A stretch of DNA of 64,000 nucleotides from Arachis hypogaea (taxonomy: Eukaryota; Streptophyta; Magnoliopsida; Fabales; Fabaceae). The stretch is taken from positions 46,280,884-46,344,883 of the forward strand of contig NC_092043.1 of NCBI RefSeq assembly GCF_003086295.3, given 5' to 3'. Positions 11,960 through 23,309 of the stretch are shown here, one piece after another. A program made the position numbers and the translations under genes. Below the pieces are notes generated by a model. The model saw only the letters and a program-made list of their open reading frames with translations, was not told where the DNA came from and did no database searches. Every line of letters starts with the position of its first letter. Within the stretch, counting starts at the first letter, position 1.

Positions 11960-14900
11960 ATGGCACAAGATCAAAACACTACGTTCAAGGTCATGAATCA
12001 AGAGTTTGTCAAATTAGATCGCTTTGATGGAACGAACTTCAACCGTTGGAAAGACAAGATGATGTTTCTTCTTTCAGTTCTCAATCTTGCATATGTGATT
12101 GACCCAAAGACTACACCAATTGCCGATGCCGCTGAAAATTCCACACCGGAAGAGAAAGAAAAGATTGTTCAATTGAAAAAGAAACGTGATGAAGATACTT
12201 TTGCATGTCGAGGTCATATTCTCAATACTTTATCCGACCGACTCTATGATCTCTACATGTCAATTCAATCACCATTAGAGATTTGGAAATCTCTGGAAGA
12301 AAAGTACAATACCGAACGACAAGGAACATATAAGTTTATTATGATGAAATATTTTGAATTTATTATGAATGATACTATGCCTGTCATGGATCAAATTCAT
12401 GAATTACAAATCCTTGTAAGTAGACTTCGTGATCTACAAGTGGTGATCCCTGAATCATTACAAGTTGGAGCAATTATTTCAAAATTGCCTTCATCTTGGA
12501 ATGGTTATAGGAAGAAACTTTTACATCTTGGTGAGGACTTCACAATTGAGAAATTACTAAGGCATATACGTATAGAGGAGGAAACTCGAAAACGTGATGC
12601 TGTGTATCTTTCTCAAAGTTCTAAAGTGAATCACATTGGTGAAAACAACACCAATAAGAAGAAAAGAAAGTTCTCTAAAGATTCAAAGCAAGATAAGAAG
12701 AGACAAAGAGAGTGTTATCATTGTCACAAGAAAGGACACTATATCAAAGAATGTAGACTTCTGAAAAGGGAAGCACCAAAGACCAACTTAGTGGAAGAGA
12801 AGGATCTAATTGCTATGGTTGTAGAAAAAGTACAAAACATGCATATTGGCATGGTTACCGAAGTCAACATAGCAACACAAGGAAAATCACTTGAGTGGTG
12901 GTTAGATTCTGGGGCTACTGTTCACGTTTGCAATGATCGCAACCAATTCAAAACATATGAAGAAGTGAACAATAGAGAAGTCTTGATGGGCAATGACAAC
13001 TCAGCCAAAGTTTGTGGTCAAGGAAGTGTGGAATTAAATTTTACATTTGGAAAGAAATTAAGTTTAATAAATGTACTTCATGTTCCAGATTTGAGAAAAA
13101 ATTTAGTTTCTGTTAGTCTCTTGTGTAAAAAAGGATTCAAAGTTGTGATGGAATCCGATAAAGTGATCTTGCTTATGAATGATGTATTCATAGGAAAAGG
13201 ATATTGTACTGAAGGCATGTTTAAACTTAGTATTAATAAAGTGAATGTTTCCTTGTATATTGTTGATTCTTGTGATTTATGGCATAGTAGATTAGCACAC
13301 TTAAATTACAAATCAATTGAATATATGCAAAAGAATAACTATATTGATCTTAGTAACAAGGATTTTAGTAAGAAATGTGATATTTGCATACAATCTAAAA
13401 TTACTAAGAAACCTTTTCCTAAGGTTGAAAGAAATACACATTTATTAGAATTGATTCATAGTGATATTTGTGAGCTAAATGGCAATATTACTAGAGGAGG
13501 AAAAAGATACTTTATAACCTTCATTGATGATTGTTCTAGATTTACTTATGTGTATTTGCTTAGAAATAAAGACGAAGCTTTTGAAATGTTTAAGAAATAT
13601 AAAATGGAAGTAGAAAATATGCATGATAAGAAAATAAAAGTTCTTCGTAGTGATCGAGGTGGAGAATATTTTTCTAATGAATTTGATCACTTTTGTGAAT
13701 TACATGGTATTGTGCATGAATCTTCCGCTCCATATACTCCGCAACAAAATGGTTTGGCGGAAAGAAAGAACCGTACCTTAGTGGATATGGTTAATTCAAT
13801 GTTACTAAATGCAAAATTGCCTTACAATTTGTGGGGTGAAGCATTATTGACATCATGTCATATCCATAATAGGATACCATCAAGACATAGAAAGGTTTCT
13901 CCTTATGAAATTTGGAAAAGAAGGAAACCTAATTTAAATTATCTTAAAGTATGGGGGTGTTTAGCCTTTTATCGAGTTCCTGATCAAAAGAGAACCAAAT
14001 TGGGGCCAAGAGCCATAAAAGGCACTTTTATAGGATATGCTCAAAATTCTAAAGCATATAGAATATTAGACTTAGTGTCTAATGTAGTTGTTGAATCAAG
14101 AGAAGTAGAATTTATTGAAAATAAATTTATCAATGATTCAACTTCTAATTCAGAGTATCCCCAAAATGATACTAATATTTCACAAGAAATAAATAATCAA
14201 AATAATAAACGTCTAAGCGACAAAGAGTTTATTGAACCAAGGAAGAGCTTGAGAGTAAGAAAAGAAAAGGACTTGGGTCCAGATTTTATTTCTTCTCAGG
14301 CTATCACCTTTTTGGTAGAAGGAACTAGGAATTCTGTAACAAACAAGATTCCTATTGTTATGAACATAGAGGGTGATCCTCAAACATTCAAAGAGGCTAT
14401 GGCTTCAAGGGATTCTGCTTTTTGGAAAGAAGCAATAAATGATGAAATGGACTCAATATTATCTAACAATACTTGGGTCTTGGTTGATTTGCCTCCAGGA
14501 TCAAAGCCTATAGGATGTAAGTGGGTATTTAGAAAAAAGTATAATACTAATGGTTCATTACAAACCTTTAAAGCAAGGTTAGTGGCCAAGGGGTTTAGAC
14601 AACAAGAAGGTCTAGACTATTTTGATACCTACGCACCTGTGGCAAGAATGACTTCTATTAGGGCTCTTATAGCATTAGCATCCATACATAAGCTTCATAT
14701 ACATCAAATGGATGTTAAAACGGCTTTTCTAAATGGAGACCTTAATGAAGAAATTTATATGGAGCAACCGGAAGGCTATGTTCTACCCGGAAATGAAAAG
14801 AAAGTTTGCAAATTAATTAAGTCTTTGTATGGGCTAAAACAAGCGCCTAAACAATGGCATGAGAAGTTTGATTCAGTGGTGTTATCAAATGGCTTCTCAC

Positions 14901-15922
14901 ATAATAGTGCGGATAAATGTATTTACTCAAAATTTACTAAAGATTATGGAGTAATCATTTGTTTATATGTTGATGATATGTTAATCATCGGAACAAATTT
15001 AGAAGGAATTCGTATAACGAAGGAGTATCTAACTTCTAAATTCAAGATGAAGGATTTGAATGAAGTTGATACAATATTAGGCATAAAGGTGCATAAGAAT
15101 GAAGTTGGCTTTACTTTAAGTCAATCTCATTATATTAAAAAGGTATTGGAAAAGTTTGATCATCTCACAATTAAAGAATCCAATACGCCGTATGATCCTA
15201 ATCTTAAATTAGAAGGAAACATGGGAAGACCTATAACACAATTAGAATATGCTAGTGCTATAGGAAGTTTAATGTATGCAATGCATTGTACTAGACCTGA
15301 TATAGCATTTGCTGTGTGCAAACTATCAAGGTTTACAGGAAAGCCTAGCAATCAACATTGGAAAGCTATAACAAGAGTTCTTGGTTATCTCAAGAAAACC
15401 ATAAACTTGGGATTACATTATAGTGATTATCCCGCAGTTTTAGAAGGTTATTCCGACGCAAGTTGGATTACAAATCTTAGTGATAACAAATCCATTTCAG
15501 GATGGATTTTCACCATAGGTGGTGGAGCAATAAGTTGGGCCTCAAAGAAACAAACATGTATTACACATTCTACTATGGAGGCTGAGTTTGTAGCTTTATC
15601 AGCCGCAGGTAAAGAAGCGGAATGGTTAAGAAATTTGTTATATGATATAAAGCTGTGGCCACAGCAAACGACAGCCATTTCAATCTTCTGTGATAGTGAA
15701 TCAACCATGTCTCGAGCATATAATAAGGTTTATAATGGAAAGTCTAGACATATAAGTTTGAGACATGAATTTGTGAGGCAACTAATAGATGATGGTGTAA
15801 TTACCATCACTTATGTAAGATCTCAAGAAAATTTAGCAGACCCTTTGACTAAAGGTTTGTCAAGGGATAAAATCAAAGAAACTGCTGCTAAAATGGGATT
15901 AAAACCTATTATTGCTAAATGA
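11960..15922 (+). CDS. copia gag-pol polyprotein, intact, 1320 aa
   Basis: This is the full retrotransposon polyprotein. ATG 11960 is chosen because it lies just past the LTR and opens with a typical gag start; the frame extends upstream into the LTR without need. Domains by approximate residue: gag (UBN2-like) 1-240; zinc knuckle CYHCHKKGHYIKEC near 252; aspartic protease WLDSGATVHVC near 313; GAG-pre-integrase with LWHSRLAHL and CDICIQSK to about 480; integrase core with HSDICEL, FIDDCSRF and RSDRGGEY to AERKN, with exactly 35 residues between the last Asp and Glu (DD35E). Reverse transcriptase follows with KWVFRKKY, QMDVKTAFLNGDL and YVDDMLII (near 1003). RNase H has GYSDASW and MEAEFVAL. 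All catalytic motifs are present with no stop or frameshift. The lineage may be Tork/TNT1-like, which is tentative. Confidence 0.93.
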   Translation: MAQDQNTTFKVMNQEFVKLDRFDGTNFNRWKDKMMFLLSVLNLAYVIDPKTTPIADAAENSTPEEKEKIVQLKKKRDEDTFACRGHILNTLSDRLYDLYMSIQSPLEIWKSLEEKYNTERQGTYKFIMMKYFEFIMNDTMPVMDQIHELQILVSRLRDLQVVIPESLQVGAIISKLPSSWNGYRKKLLHLGEDFTIEKLLRHIRIEEETRKRDAVYLSQSSKVNHIGENNTNKKKRKFSKDSKQDKKRQRECYHCHKKGHYIKECRLLKREAPKTNLVEEKDLIAMVVEKVQNMHIGMVTEVNIATQGKSLEWWLDSGATVHVCNDRNQFKTYEEVNNREVLMGNDNSAKVCGQGSVELNFTFGKKLSLINVLHVPDLRKNLVSVSLLCKKGFKVVMESDKVILLMNDVFIGKGYCTEGMFKLSINKVNVSLYIVDSCDLWHSRLAHLNYKSIEYMQKNNYIDLSNKDFSKKCDICIQSKITKKPFPKVERNTHLLELIHSDICELNGNITRGGKRYFITFIDDCSRFTYVYLLRNKDEAFEMFKKYKMEVENMHDKKIKVLRSDRGGEYFSNEFDHFCELHGIVHESSAPYTPQQNGLAERKNRTLVDMVNSMLLNAKLPYNLWGEALLTSCHIHNRIPSRHRKVSPYEIWKRRKPNLNYLKVWGCLAFYRVPDQKRTKLGPRAIKGTFIGYAQNSKAYRILDLVSNVVVESREVEFIENKFINDSTSNSEYPQNDTNISQEINNQNNKRLSDKEFIEPRKSLRVRKEKDLGPDFISSQAITFLVEGTRNSVTNKIPIVMNIEGDPQTFKEAMASRDSAFWKEAINDEMDSILSNNTWVLVDLPPGSKPIGCKWVFRKKYNTNGSLQTFKARLVAKGFRQQEGLDYFDTYAPVARMTSIRALIALASIHKLHIHQMDVKTAFLNGDLNEEIYMEQPEGYVLPGNEKKVCKLIKSLYGLKQAPKQWHEKFDSVVLSNGFSHNSADKCIYSKFTKDYGVIICLYVDDMLIIGTNLEGIRITKEYLTSKFKMKDLNEVDTILGIKVHKNEVGFTLSQSHYIKKVLEKFDHLTIKESNTPYDPNLKLEGNMGRPITQLEYASAIGSLMYAMHCTRPDIAFAVCKLSRFTGKPSNQHWKAITRVLGYLKKTINLGLHYSDYPAVLEGYSDASWITNLSDNKSISGWIFTIGGGAISWASKKQTCITHSTMEAEFVALSAAGKEAEWLRNLLYDIKLWPQQTTAISIFCDSESTMSRAYNKVYNGKSRHISLRHEFVRQLIDDGVITITYVRSQENLADPLTKGLSRDKIKETAAKMGLKPIIAK

Positions 15923-16402
15923 TGGGAACCCAACCTTATTCTAGTAGACCACTAGTTTCAAGGTTTAATGGGTAATAACAAGTTATTTAGCAATTGGAGC
16001 ACTAAGGTATAGGATTTAGTGCTATTTACAATAAATTAGGAGGGTGAGTTTAAACTCTTAATGGAATGATAATATTATCTATCAAAAGATTCCACCTATA
16101 TGAATATAAGAGTGGTGCCGCTCTAATCGAGAATTTTAGAGGTTTTATTCTCGTAAATATTCATGAAACCAGGATGAGCACAAGGCCATATAAGTGCTTA
16201 AAATTGTAAACTCTTGAACTTGGAGGGTATAAGTAATGTGTGTGATTTTTGGTACTAGCATATGGAGTATAGGTTTAATCGATTAGACACCTATTACTTC
16301 GTTAGAACTTTAAAATTTACACTAAAAGAATGTTTAATCTTAGTGACACATTCTTTATGCATATACTTGTATGACATTTAAATTTTGTAAATAGTGGGGG
16401 AT
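15923..16402 (+). other. 3' untranslated region of copia element 1
   Basis: These 480 bp lie between the pol stop codon and the 3' LTR. No coding sequence is present, and it ends in the G-rich polypurine tract at about 16391-16402. Confidence 0.7.
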
Positions 16403-16952
16403 TGAAGGGTATTTACAAATTTGATTAATTAATATTATTAATATTATTATTAATATTATTAATATTAATAAACGGTTACTAACCGTTTTGTACCATTTGG
16501 TTGAAGGGACACAACCTTTTAAGGATTGTGTATGTTCAAAACATTGGGTCTATTCGCTAAAGGGACACAACTCTTTAAGAGTTGTATATGTTCAAAACAT
16601 TGTATCTATTGGCAATAGAAATGACACAACCATTTGTATACGTAACTAATCATAATTGCTACGTGCAATATGTATAAATAAGTCCTTGTCCACTATTTCA
16701 GACATAAAATACTAAGCGTACAATTTACACTACTATTAAGAGATTTTCTTTGTTCAAGAGAGTTGAGAATTTCTTACTATTGCTAATTAAGAAATTCTTA
16801 GGTTTCATTGTATCCTGTGAGAGTATTGTCATCAACCCTATAGCAACTAAGTGTGGGGACAAATATCTCTCTAAAAAAAGCGATCTAATCGTGCCTTGAA
16901 ACCACTACACAAATATAAGATTTTGTCATCTTCTCATACCATATACACAACA
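16403..16952 (+). repeat. 3' LTR of copia element 1
   Basis: It is 550 bp and nearly identical to the 5' LTR. It keeps the 16 bases lost from the 5' copy, including a near-palindrome CAACTCTTTAAGAGTTG in the second U3 repeat. Transcripts would terminate here. Confidence 0.9.
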
Positions 16953-16957
16953 TTACT

Positions 16958-18830
16958 TCTATAGTTAAATCGTTGTCTGCCATTCTAAACATCGCTGTAT
17001 TTATTGGATTAAATTTTTTATTAGAATTACGGATTACACAAAATCAAAGAAGGAAAATGGTAGAGGTCACGACTTCTTTGATGGAAGCTCTCGGTCAATT
17101 TCTCTTTTCTTCATGCAACATGTTTAACAAATGAAAGATTAAGGAAAGTGTTTTTGGTTTTTAGCGGAAAACTTGAATTGGAAATCAAAAGCTTATGTGT
17201 CGAGGCTTTATTACCAAATGGTTAAGTGTTAAAATCTCTCTTTCTTCTTTCTCCGAAAGTGATTTGGTCATATTAGATTAAAGGATAAGAATGTTTCATT
17301 GCTTGACACGTGTTTTAATGAAACTAAATGAGGTGTCTTGGGTTTTATAATGCTCCACGGTCCTCAATTGGCTTTGGCAAAAGATGAATAAAATCAAAGG
17401 AATAATAATAAGATTTAATTATTTTGTTGTTTTTATAATTTTATGAAATTTTTAATTAATTTTTTATATTTTATTTTAATTGAATTTTTATATTAATTTT
17501 TTAATTAAATTTTTTAACAGTAATTAGTTTAATTATATACGAATTTAATTAAAAAATTAGTATAAAGACTTAAATTAAAAAAAATATAAGAATTTAATTA
17601 AAAATAAAATTTGAGATGTAAAGATTTAATTAAAAAAAATAAAAATTTTTAAAAATTTTATAAAATTATAAAAATTAACAAAATAATTAAATTTAATAAT
17701 AATTAGTGATGATATTAAGTTTTATGTGATACCATTACTTAATGTGATTCCACGTTTCTATTCCTTCCTCTTTCCAGGGAGTGGTTCGGCTCTTCAATTT
17801 AGTGGAAGGTGAAGTAAGGGTAAGGGACATGCACGTGTCAAGTTCTGGTGTAATTACAAAAATTGAATATATTATTACACAAGTAATTATATATATATAA
17901 AGATAATTATATACAAATTATTAATATAAATGATATTAGTAATTTAAAAATTAAAAAATATTTAACAAAATATTAACAATTTTAAGTTTATCAAAAAATA
18001 TCAATAATTAATTTTATCGAAAAAAATCGGACTTGATAATAATATTAATATTATTATTTAAGTTCCATTATAATTAGAACATGTAAAATAAATAAATAAG
18101 ATAATAATAAAATCATATTACTATCTATTTTACTTCAGGGTTCGAAATTGACTCGTCATAATAAAACTAATCGTTTTAAAATATTATTTATAAAAGAACT
18201 CACGTTAATGCAAAAATTAGAGTTGTTATAGAAAGTGTTTTTTTCTTTGGAAAAAGAAAATTAAATTCAAATCATGAAAGTATTATAAATTCTTTTTCTA
18301 TGCTGCAGGTTGATGTAATTGTTCAATTTCAGTATCTCTTATTTTATTTTTTTGTGTGTTTTTTAATGGAATTTGTTATCCAAGTTGTATAATGATTGAG
18401 AAATAAGTGATGAATTAGTTGTTTTTTATAGAACTATAAATAGTAAAAATATTCAAGTTTTCGGAGAGATTTTGTCAAAAAAATTTTAAAATTTTTTAAT
18501 AAAAATAAATAGAAAAAATTGTAATTGGTGTTATATCTTGTTTTTAATTTTTGTTTTGGTTTTTTCTATAGTGCTAAAATGATGACAATATGCTACTTAA
18601 AGGATTCAAGAATATTTTAATTCATAGAGACACTAATCTATGTTAGACTTTTAACTTTTGGTTGAACTTGTGGAAGAAATATAATTTTTGAAACTAATCA
18701 ATATAGACACTAATGTTATTTTGTTTTAAAATAAATTTAGTTAAATGAAGCATGTTCAAATTATCTATATTATTACATATATTATATAAATGTTAGCTTG
18801 CTTAGTAAATTAATTAATATATCAATTAAT
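16958..18830. other. interior of the nested CACTA units, no gene
   Basis: AT-rich sequence with long A/T tracts. No transposase motif and no open frame longer than chance was seen on either strand. Confidence 0.4.
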
Positions 18831-19702
18831 TAAAAAACATAAATTGGTAAATTATAAATGTAATTTGTATTAAAAAATTGTTACAAAATAAATGTTATCA
18901 TTTTGTAACTAAAAAAAATAAATTATAAAATCAAATTATATTTTATAACAAAATTTTATGATAAAAAATAATGTTAGAAAAAACATTTTAAAAATATATA
19001 ATTATTATTACTTTTGTAATAAATTTTGGTTTTTATATTAAAAAAATTTATTACAAAATATTATTTTATATTGTAATAGTTTCATTTTTTTGTTATAAAT
19101 ATTTTTTTGTAAATGAACATATTGCAAAAGTTTTTTTTTTGTTTTAAATTTCTTTCGTTTTAAAATTTAAAATTTTATTTTTTTTTATAGTAAATCGAGA
19201 TTTTATTAGAGAGTTCTGCTAGGAGTCAATGGACTATTTATATAGTGTAAGTTCACAATGGATCGAACTCTTAACCTTTTGAATCTAGAGTTTTAATACT
19301 ATGTCATGATACCACTCATCCCAAAAATTTTAACTGATGAGAAAAGGTAACACTAATGGTTATATCTCTAATACTCTTTAAACCTCCATTGTACATATTA
19401 TACAAATAGTCCACTACTCCTCATACTTTTCCTTTATAGACTGGTGACTTAGTTTGTGTTATAATTTTAGTGCGTAACTATAGATCTATAATTATAATTA
19501 TGAAGTGTAACTTAAAAGGTTTATCGTCACAGTTTTAAATCTATTATCACAATTAAAAATTATAAACTAAAGTATTACATAGAAAATACTATAATTATGA
19601 CAAAAAATGTGACTATAATTAAAAATTTGTGGTTATAAATCTATGATTACGTTTTTCGCTTAACTTAAAATGTAATTATAGATCAATTTTATTGTAGTGT
19701 TG

Positions 19703-20250
19703 ATTGTATAGAAAGGTTCTTTTGAGTGGATGCGCCAATTCCATGGAGACATGCTTAGACGGAATATGTGAGTTTCATAGTTGACTGTAGTGGTGCGTTG
19801 GTCTCCGATATTTCTCAAACGAACTAATCCTTGAACGATGTTGATATTTAGGAACGAGTGGAAGAGGACCGGGTTTCTCCGCCATCGGCGCGATGGCGAA
19901 GAAGGAGAATGGAAAACAGTTATAAGTTGCAACAACGGTGGCTTGCAACAAAAGTGATGATCGAGTACAGGTGGTGGCGGGTGAATGAGAACATGAGACT
20001 ATGAGAGAATGATATTGATGGTGAAGAGAATGTTGGATTATGAAGGATAATTTGATTTGACTAAAAAATAATTATTTTAAAAATAATTATAATATTAGGA
20101 ATAACTTAAAAAAAATTAAGAATAATTTTGATTTTAAGCATAAATTTTAAGAATTAAAAGAGTACTCAACCTTTAAAATTAAAATACTTGTCAAAATTAT
20201 TTAAGGGCGAAAGCTAGTGCACTCCAGGTAAAGTAGGGAATGCATCACTC
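19703..20250. other. spacer between CACTA nest and tandem duplication
   Basis: No recognised gene. The 19720-20040 part is less AT-rich and reads like a gene or UTR fragment (minus-strand frame 19660-19935, which overlaps the CACTA end), but no domain is recognisable. Confidence 0.3.
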
Positions 20251-20514
20251 TTTAAAAGTTAACCTATTATCAAAAGTGATTAGGTAAATTAAATTTATTT
20301 ATTATTGTTATTATTTTTTTTGTTATGGGGTGAACAAACAAACCGACACTAACAAAAAAAACTAATTCGTTCGTTTAACAGAGGGCTATCTTTACACCAA
20401 AAAAATTCAAAAAAATTTAATCGAATTCCTCCGTTACTCTGTTATTGTTGATGTGATGTCTTCAAACATTTTCACTGTTTTGTTTACTAGCAGGTGTTTT
20501 TACTATTGTTCTGT

Positions 20515-20688
20515 CTAGCCATAGATTTTGACACTCTTGAACCCACTCCATTCCACCTCTACCATAAATGGACCTTCAAAGCCGAAAAAATTGCTGGCAT
20601 AGAAAAGGAAGATGCTGTCTGTCGCTGCTGCTAGTTGGCTAACTCCAAACTGATTCTGTAGAAGAACTGGTCTCCATGAAGGCGCCAT
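20515..20688 (-). CDS. 57-aa hypothetical ORF in tandem copy 1
   Basis: This minus-strand frame runs from ATG to TAG. The product is compact and not low-complexity, starting MAPSWRPVLLQNQFGVSQL and ending with GFKSVKIYG. It has an aromatic-rich middle (FLFYASNFFGFEGPF) that could be a short membrane-proximal or beta-strand segment. I do not recognise the family. It could be an exon fragment of a captured gene rather than a free-standing gene, since no promoter or splice context is evident. The equivalent frame in copy 2 is also open with 7 amino-acid differences. Confidence 0.35.
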   Translation of the reverse strand: MAPSWRPVLLQNQFGVSQLAAATDSIFLFYASNFFGFEGPFMVEVEWSGFKSVKIYG

Positions 20689-21867
20689 GATTCTCAGATG
20701 ATGACGCAGTTAAAGCACAAAATACATGATAGTTATAACAAGTCCATTATCTTTTATTTCAAATTATCCTCAACTTGTACGTAATAGAATGAAAAATTAA
20801 AATATAATTTTATTTAAACAATTATTTGTATTATTTTTTATTAATTTATTCAAAAAATAATTAAATTTTGAAGTTAATTGGTATAAAATATTACAGATAT
20901 AAAACTAAGAAATATTTTTATTTGTATAAGAATGAGTCTAATAAATAATTATTCTATTTAAATATAATTAAGAGTATTTCTTTCTTTGTCAATGAGTTAT
21001 AATTCAAATGGCATAGTCTCTATATTCACCTAAAAGTTGGTAAAAAAAAAGAATATTTCTTTTTTTATTAACTAACATTAATTATTTATTTTACATACTA
21101 TATAGAAATAAATAAATATAATATTTATTGAGTAGACACAGTTGCGTAAAAAAATTTTATTGTCATAGTATTTGAACCAAAAAAAAGAAAGTATTATTTT
21201 AAGAAAAACTAACAATATATTTTTAATAATATTCTTAATACAAAATAATAAATTTTAAATATTTTTTAAATAATATATATTAACTGAAATAATATAATTA
21301 TCCCAAATAATATATTATAAATATAGTAAAATGACATATTTCAATAAAAAATTATTAATAAAAAATTATATGAATTTTTGTTTCGCACAAAATAAAATTA
21401 TTATATGTTTGTTTGTTTTTATGTTATATAGATGATTTTTTTAATTAAATTAATATAATACAAAATCTTTTATTTTTCTATTCATATTTAATGTTTTAAT
21501 TTTGTTTCTCACAAAATAAAATTATATATATATATATATAACACAAAAATTTTTATCATTGTGTTTATATTTAATATTATAATTTTATTTCACATAAAAC
21601 AAAATTTATTTAAATTTTAATATTATATACATAAAATACATATATAACCCAATTTTTTATCATTGTGTTTATATTCAATATTATAATTTTATTTCACACA
21701 AAACAAAATTTATTTAAATTTTTAATATTATTTAAATTTTTTTCTAGATTTAGTACATGAATTTTTAACTTATTTTTTATGTATTATTTATTTTAATTCT
21801 AAAGTCCAATAATTTTTTTTTACATGTTTTTAATATTTATATACTATTTTTTTTATTTTGAACTTCA

Positions 21868-21945
21868 GCCCCGCAACCTCTTTATTGAGTATGGGGAGAC
21901 TATGCCATTTGAGCTATTACTCAATGGCAACCTGATTAACAGGTT
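21868..21945 (-). mobile_element. SINE head-like fragment, present in copy 1 only
   Basis: On the minus strand it contains TAGCTCAAATGG, which fits a pol III A box, followed by CATAGTCTCCCCATACTC and GGTTGCGGGG, the usual order in tRNA-derived plant repeats. The B box (CTGAAGTTC) is degenerate. Copy 2 has unrelated sequence here. Confidence 0.4.
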
Positions 21946-22003
21946 ACCTCTTTAAATCCAGACCATTCAAATAAAATATAACAAATGAAGAGTTTAAATT
22001 TAA

Positions 22004-23278
22004 TTTAAAAGTTAACCTACTATTAAAAGTGATCAGGTAAATTAAATTTATTTATTATTATTATTATTATTATTTTGTTATGGGGTGAACAAACAAACCG
22101 ACACTAACAAAAAAAACTAATTCGCTCGTTTAATAGAGGACTATCTTTACACCAAAAAAATACTCAGAAAAATTTCATCGAATTCCTCCGTTACTCTGTT
22201 ATTGTTGATGTGATGTCTTCAAGCATTTTCACTGTTTTGTTTACTAGCAGGTGTTTTTACTATTATTCTGTCTAGCCATAGATTTTGACGCTCTTGAACC
22301 CACTCCATTCCACCTCTATCATAAATGGACCTTCAAAGCCGAAAAAATTGCCGCCATAGAAAAGGAAGACGCTGTCTGTCGCTGCTGTTAGTTGGCTAAC
22401 TCCAAACTGATTCTGTAGAAGAACCGGTTTCCATGAAAGCGCCATGATTCTCAGATGATGACGCAGTCAAAGCACACAAAATACATGACAGTTATAACAA
22501 GTTCATTATCTTTTATTTCAAATTATCCTCAACTTATACGTAATAGAATGAAAAATTAAAATATAATTTTATTTAAACAATTATTTGTATTATTTTTATT
22601 AATTTATTCAAAAAATAATTAAATTTTGAAGCTAATTGGTATAAAATATTACAGATATAAAACTAAAAAAAATTTATTTGTATAAAAATGAGCCTAATAA
22701 ATAATTATTCTATTTAAATATAATTAAGAGTATTTCTTTCTTTGCCAATGAGTTATAATTCAAATGACATAGTCTCTATATTCACCTAAAAGTTGGTAAA
22801 AAAAATACTTCTTTTTTTATTAACTTTTTTAAACATTAATTATTTATTTTACATACTATATAGAAATAAATGAATATAATATTTATTGAGTAGACACAGT
22901 TACGTAAAAAAATTTTATTGTCATAGTATTTGAACCAAAGAAAAGAAAGTATTATTTTAAGAAAAACTAACAATATATTTTTAATAATATTCTTAATACA
23001 AAATAATAAATTTTAAATATTTTTTTAAATAATATATATTAACTAAAATAATATAATTATCCCAAATAATATATTATAAATATAGTAAAATGACATATTT
23101 CAATAAAAAAATTGTTAATAAAAAATTATATGAATTTTTGTTTCGCACAAAATAAAATTATTATATGTTTGTTTGCTTTTTATGTTATATATATGGTTTT
23201 TTTAATTAAATTAATATAATACAAAATCTTTTATTATTCTATTCATATTTAATGTTTTAATTTTGTTTTTCACAAAAT

Positions 23279-23309
<31 letters not shown>

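Larger units (their letters stand above)
11402..16952 (+). mobile_element. intact Ty1-copia LTR retrotransposon, 5.55 kb
   Basis: Direct LTRs (11402-11935 and 16403-16952) bracket a single intact gag-pol frame in copia order (protease, integrase, RT, RNase H). The flanks are CTACT (11397-11401) and TTACT (16953-16957), one mismatch apart. A purine-rich ATAGTGGGGGA stretch just before the 3' LTR is the likely polypurine tract. The two LTRs differ by four substitutions and one 16-bp gap in my alignment by eye, so the insertion is young and the element may be competent. It sits inside the inner CACTA-like unit. Confidence 0.92.
10585..19115. mobile_element. second CACTA-like element nested in the first
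   Basis: The left end reads CATTACAAGAAAATAAAA (10585), one base from a canonical CACTACAAGAAAA terminus. It is followed to about 10920 by repeated TTTGTAACAAA motifs different from the outer element's repeats. On the right, 18840-19115 carries the same TTGTAAC/GTTACAAA-type motifs and ends TTTTTTTGTAAATG. Flanking trinucleotides are AAT on the left and AAC on the right, so the duplication is imperfect and the right border is uncertain by a few bases. Confidence 0.5.
10098..19699. mobile_element. CACTA (En/Spm-like) element, outer layer of a nest
   Basis: The left end is CACTACAACAAAATTGG (10098) and the right end is TCAATTTTATTGTAGTG (ending 19699), inverted repeats with few mismatches. TTG flanks both sides (10095-10097 and 19700-19702), the 3-bp duplication expected of CACTA elements. 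Subterminal repeats of GGTCACGGTTTT / GTGACCTAAAA type fill 10130-10580 on the left and degenerate versions fill 19480-19690 on the right. No transposase gene remains, so it was non-autonomous or has lost its core. Its interior is occupied by a second CACTA-like unit and a copia retrotransposon. Confidence 0.82.
20251..22003. repeat. tandem duplication, copy 1 (1.75 kb)
   Basis: The sequence from TTTAAAAGTTAACC onward recurs 1753 bases later. Shared landmarks include TTATGGGGTGAACAAACAAACC, the 57-codon minus-strand frame, TGTCATAGTATTTGAACCAAA, and a 108-bp internal repeat (TTATCATTGTGTTTATATT twice, near 21555 and 21660). Near its end copy 1 has a private insert at about 21868-21945. Confidence 0.85.
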
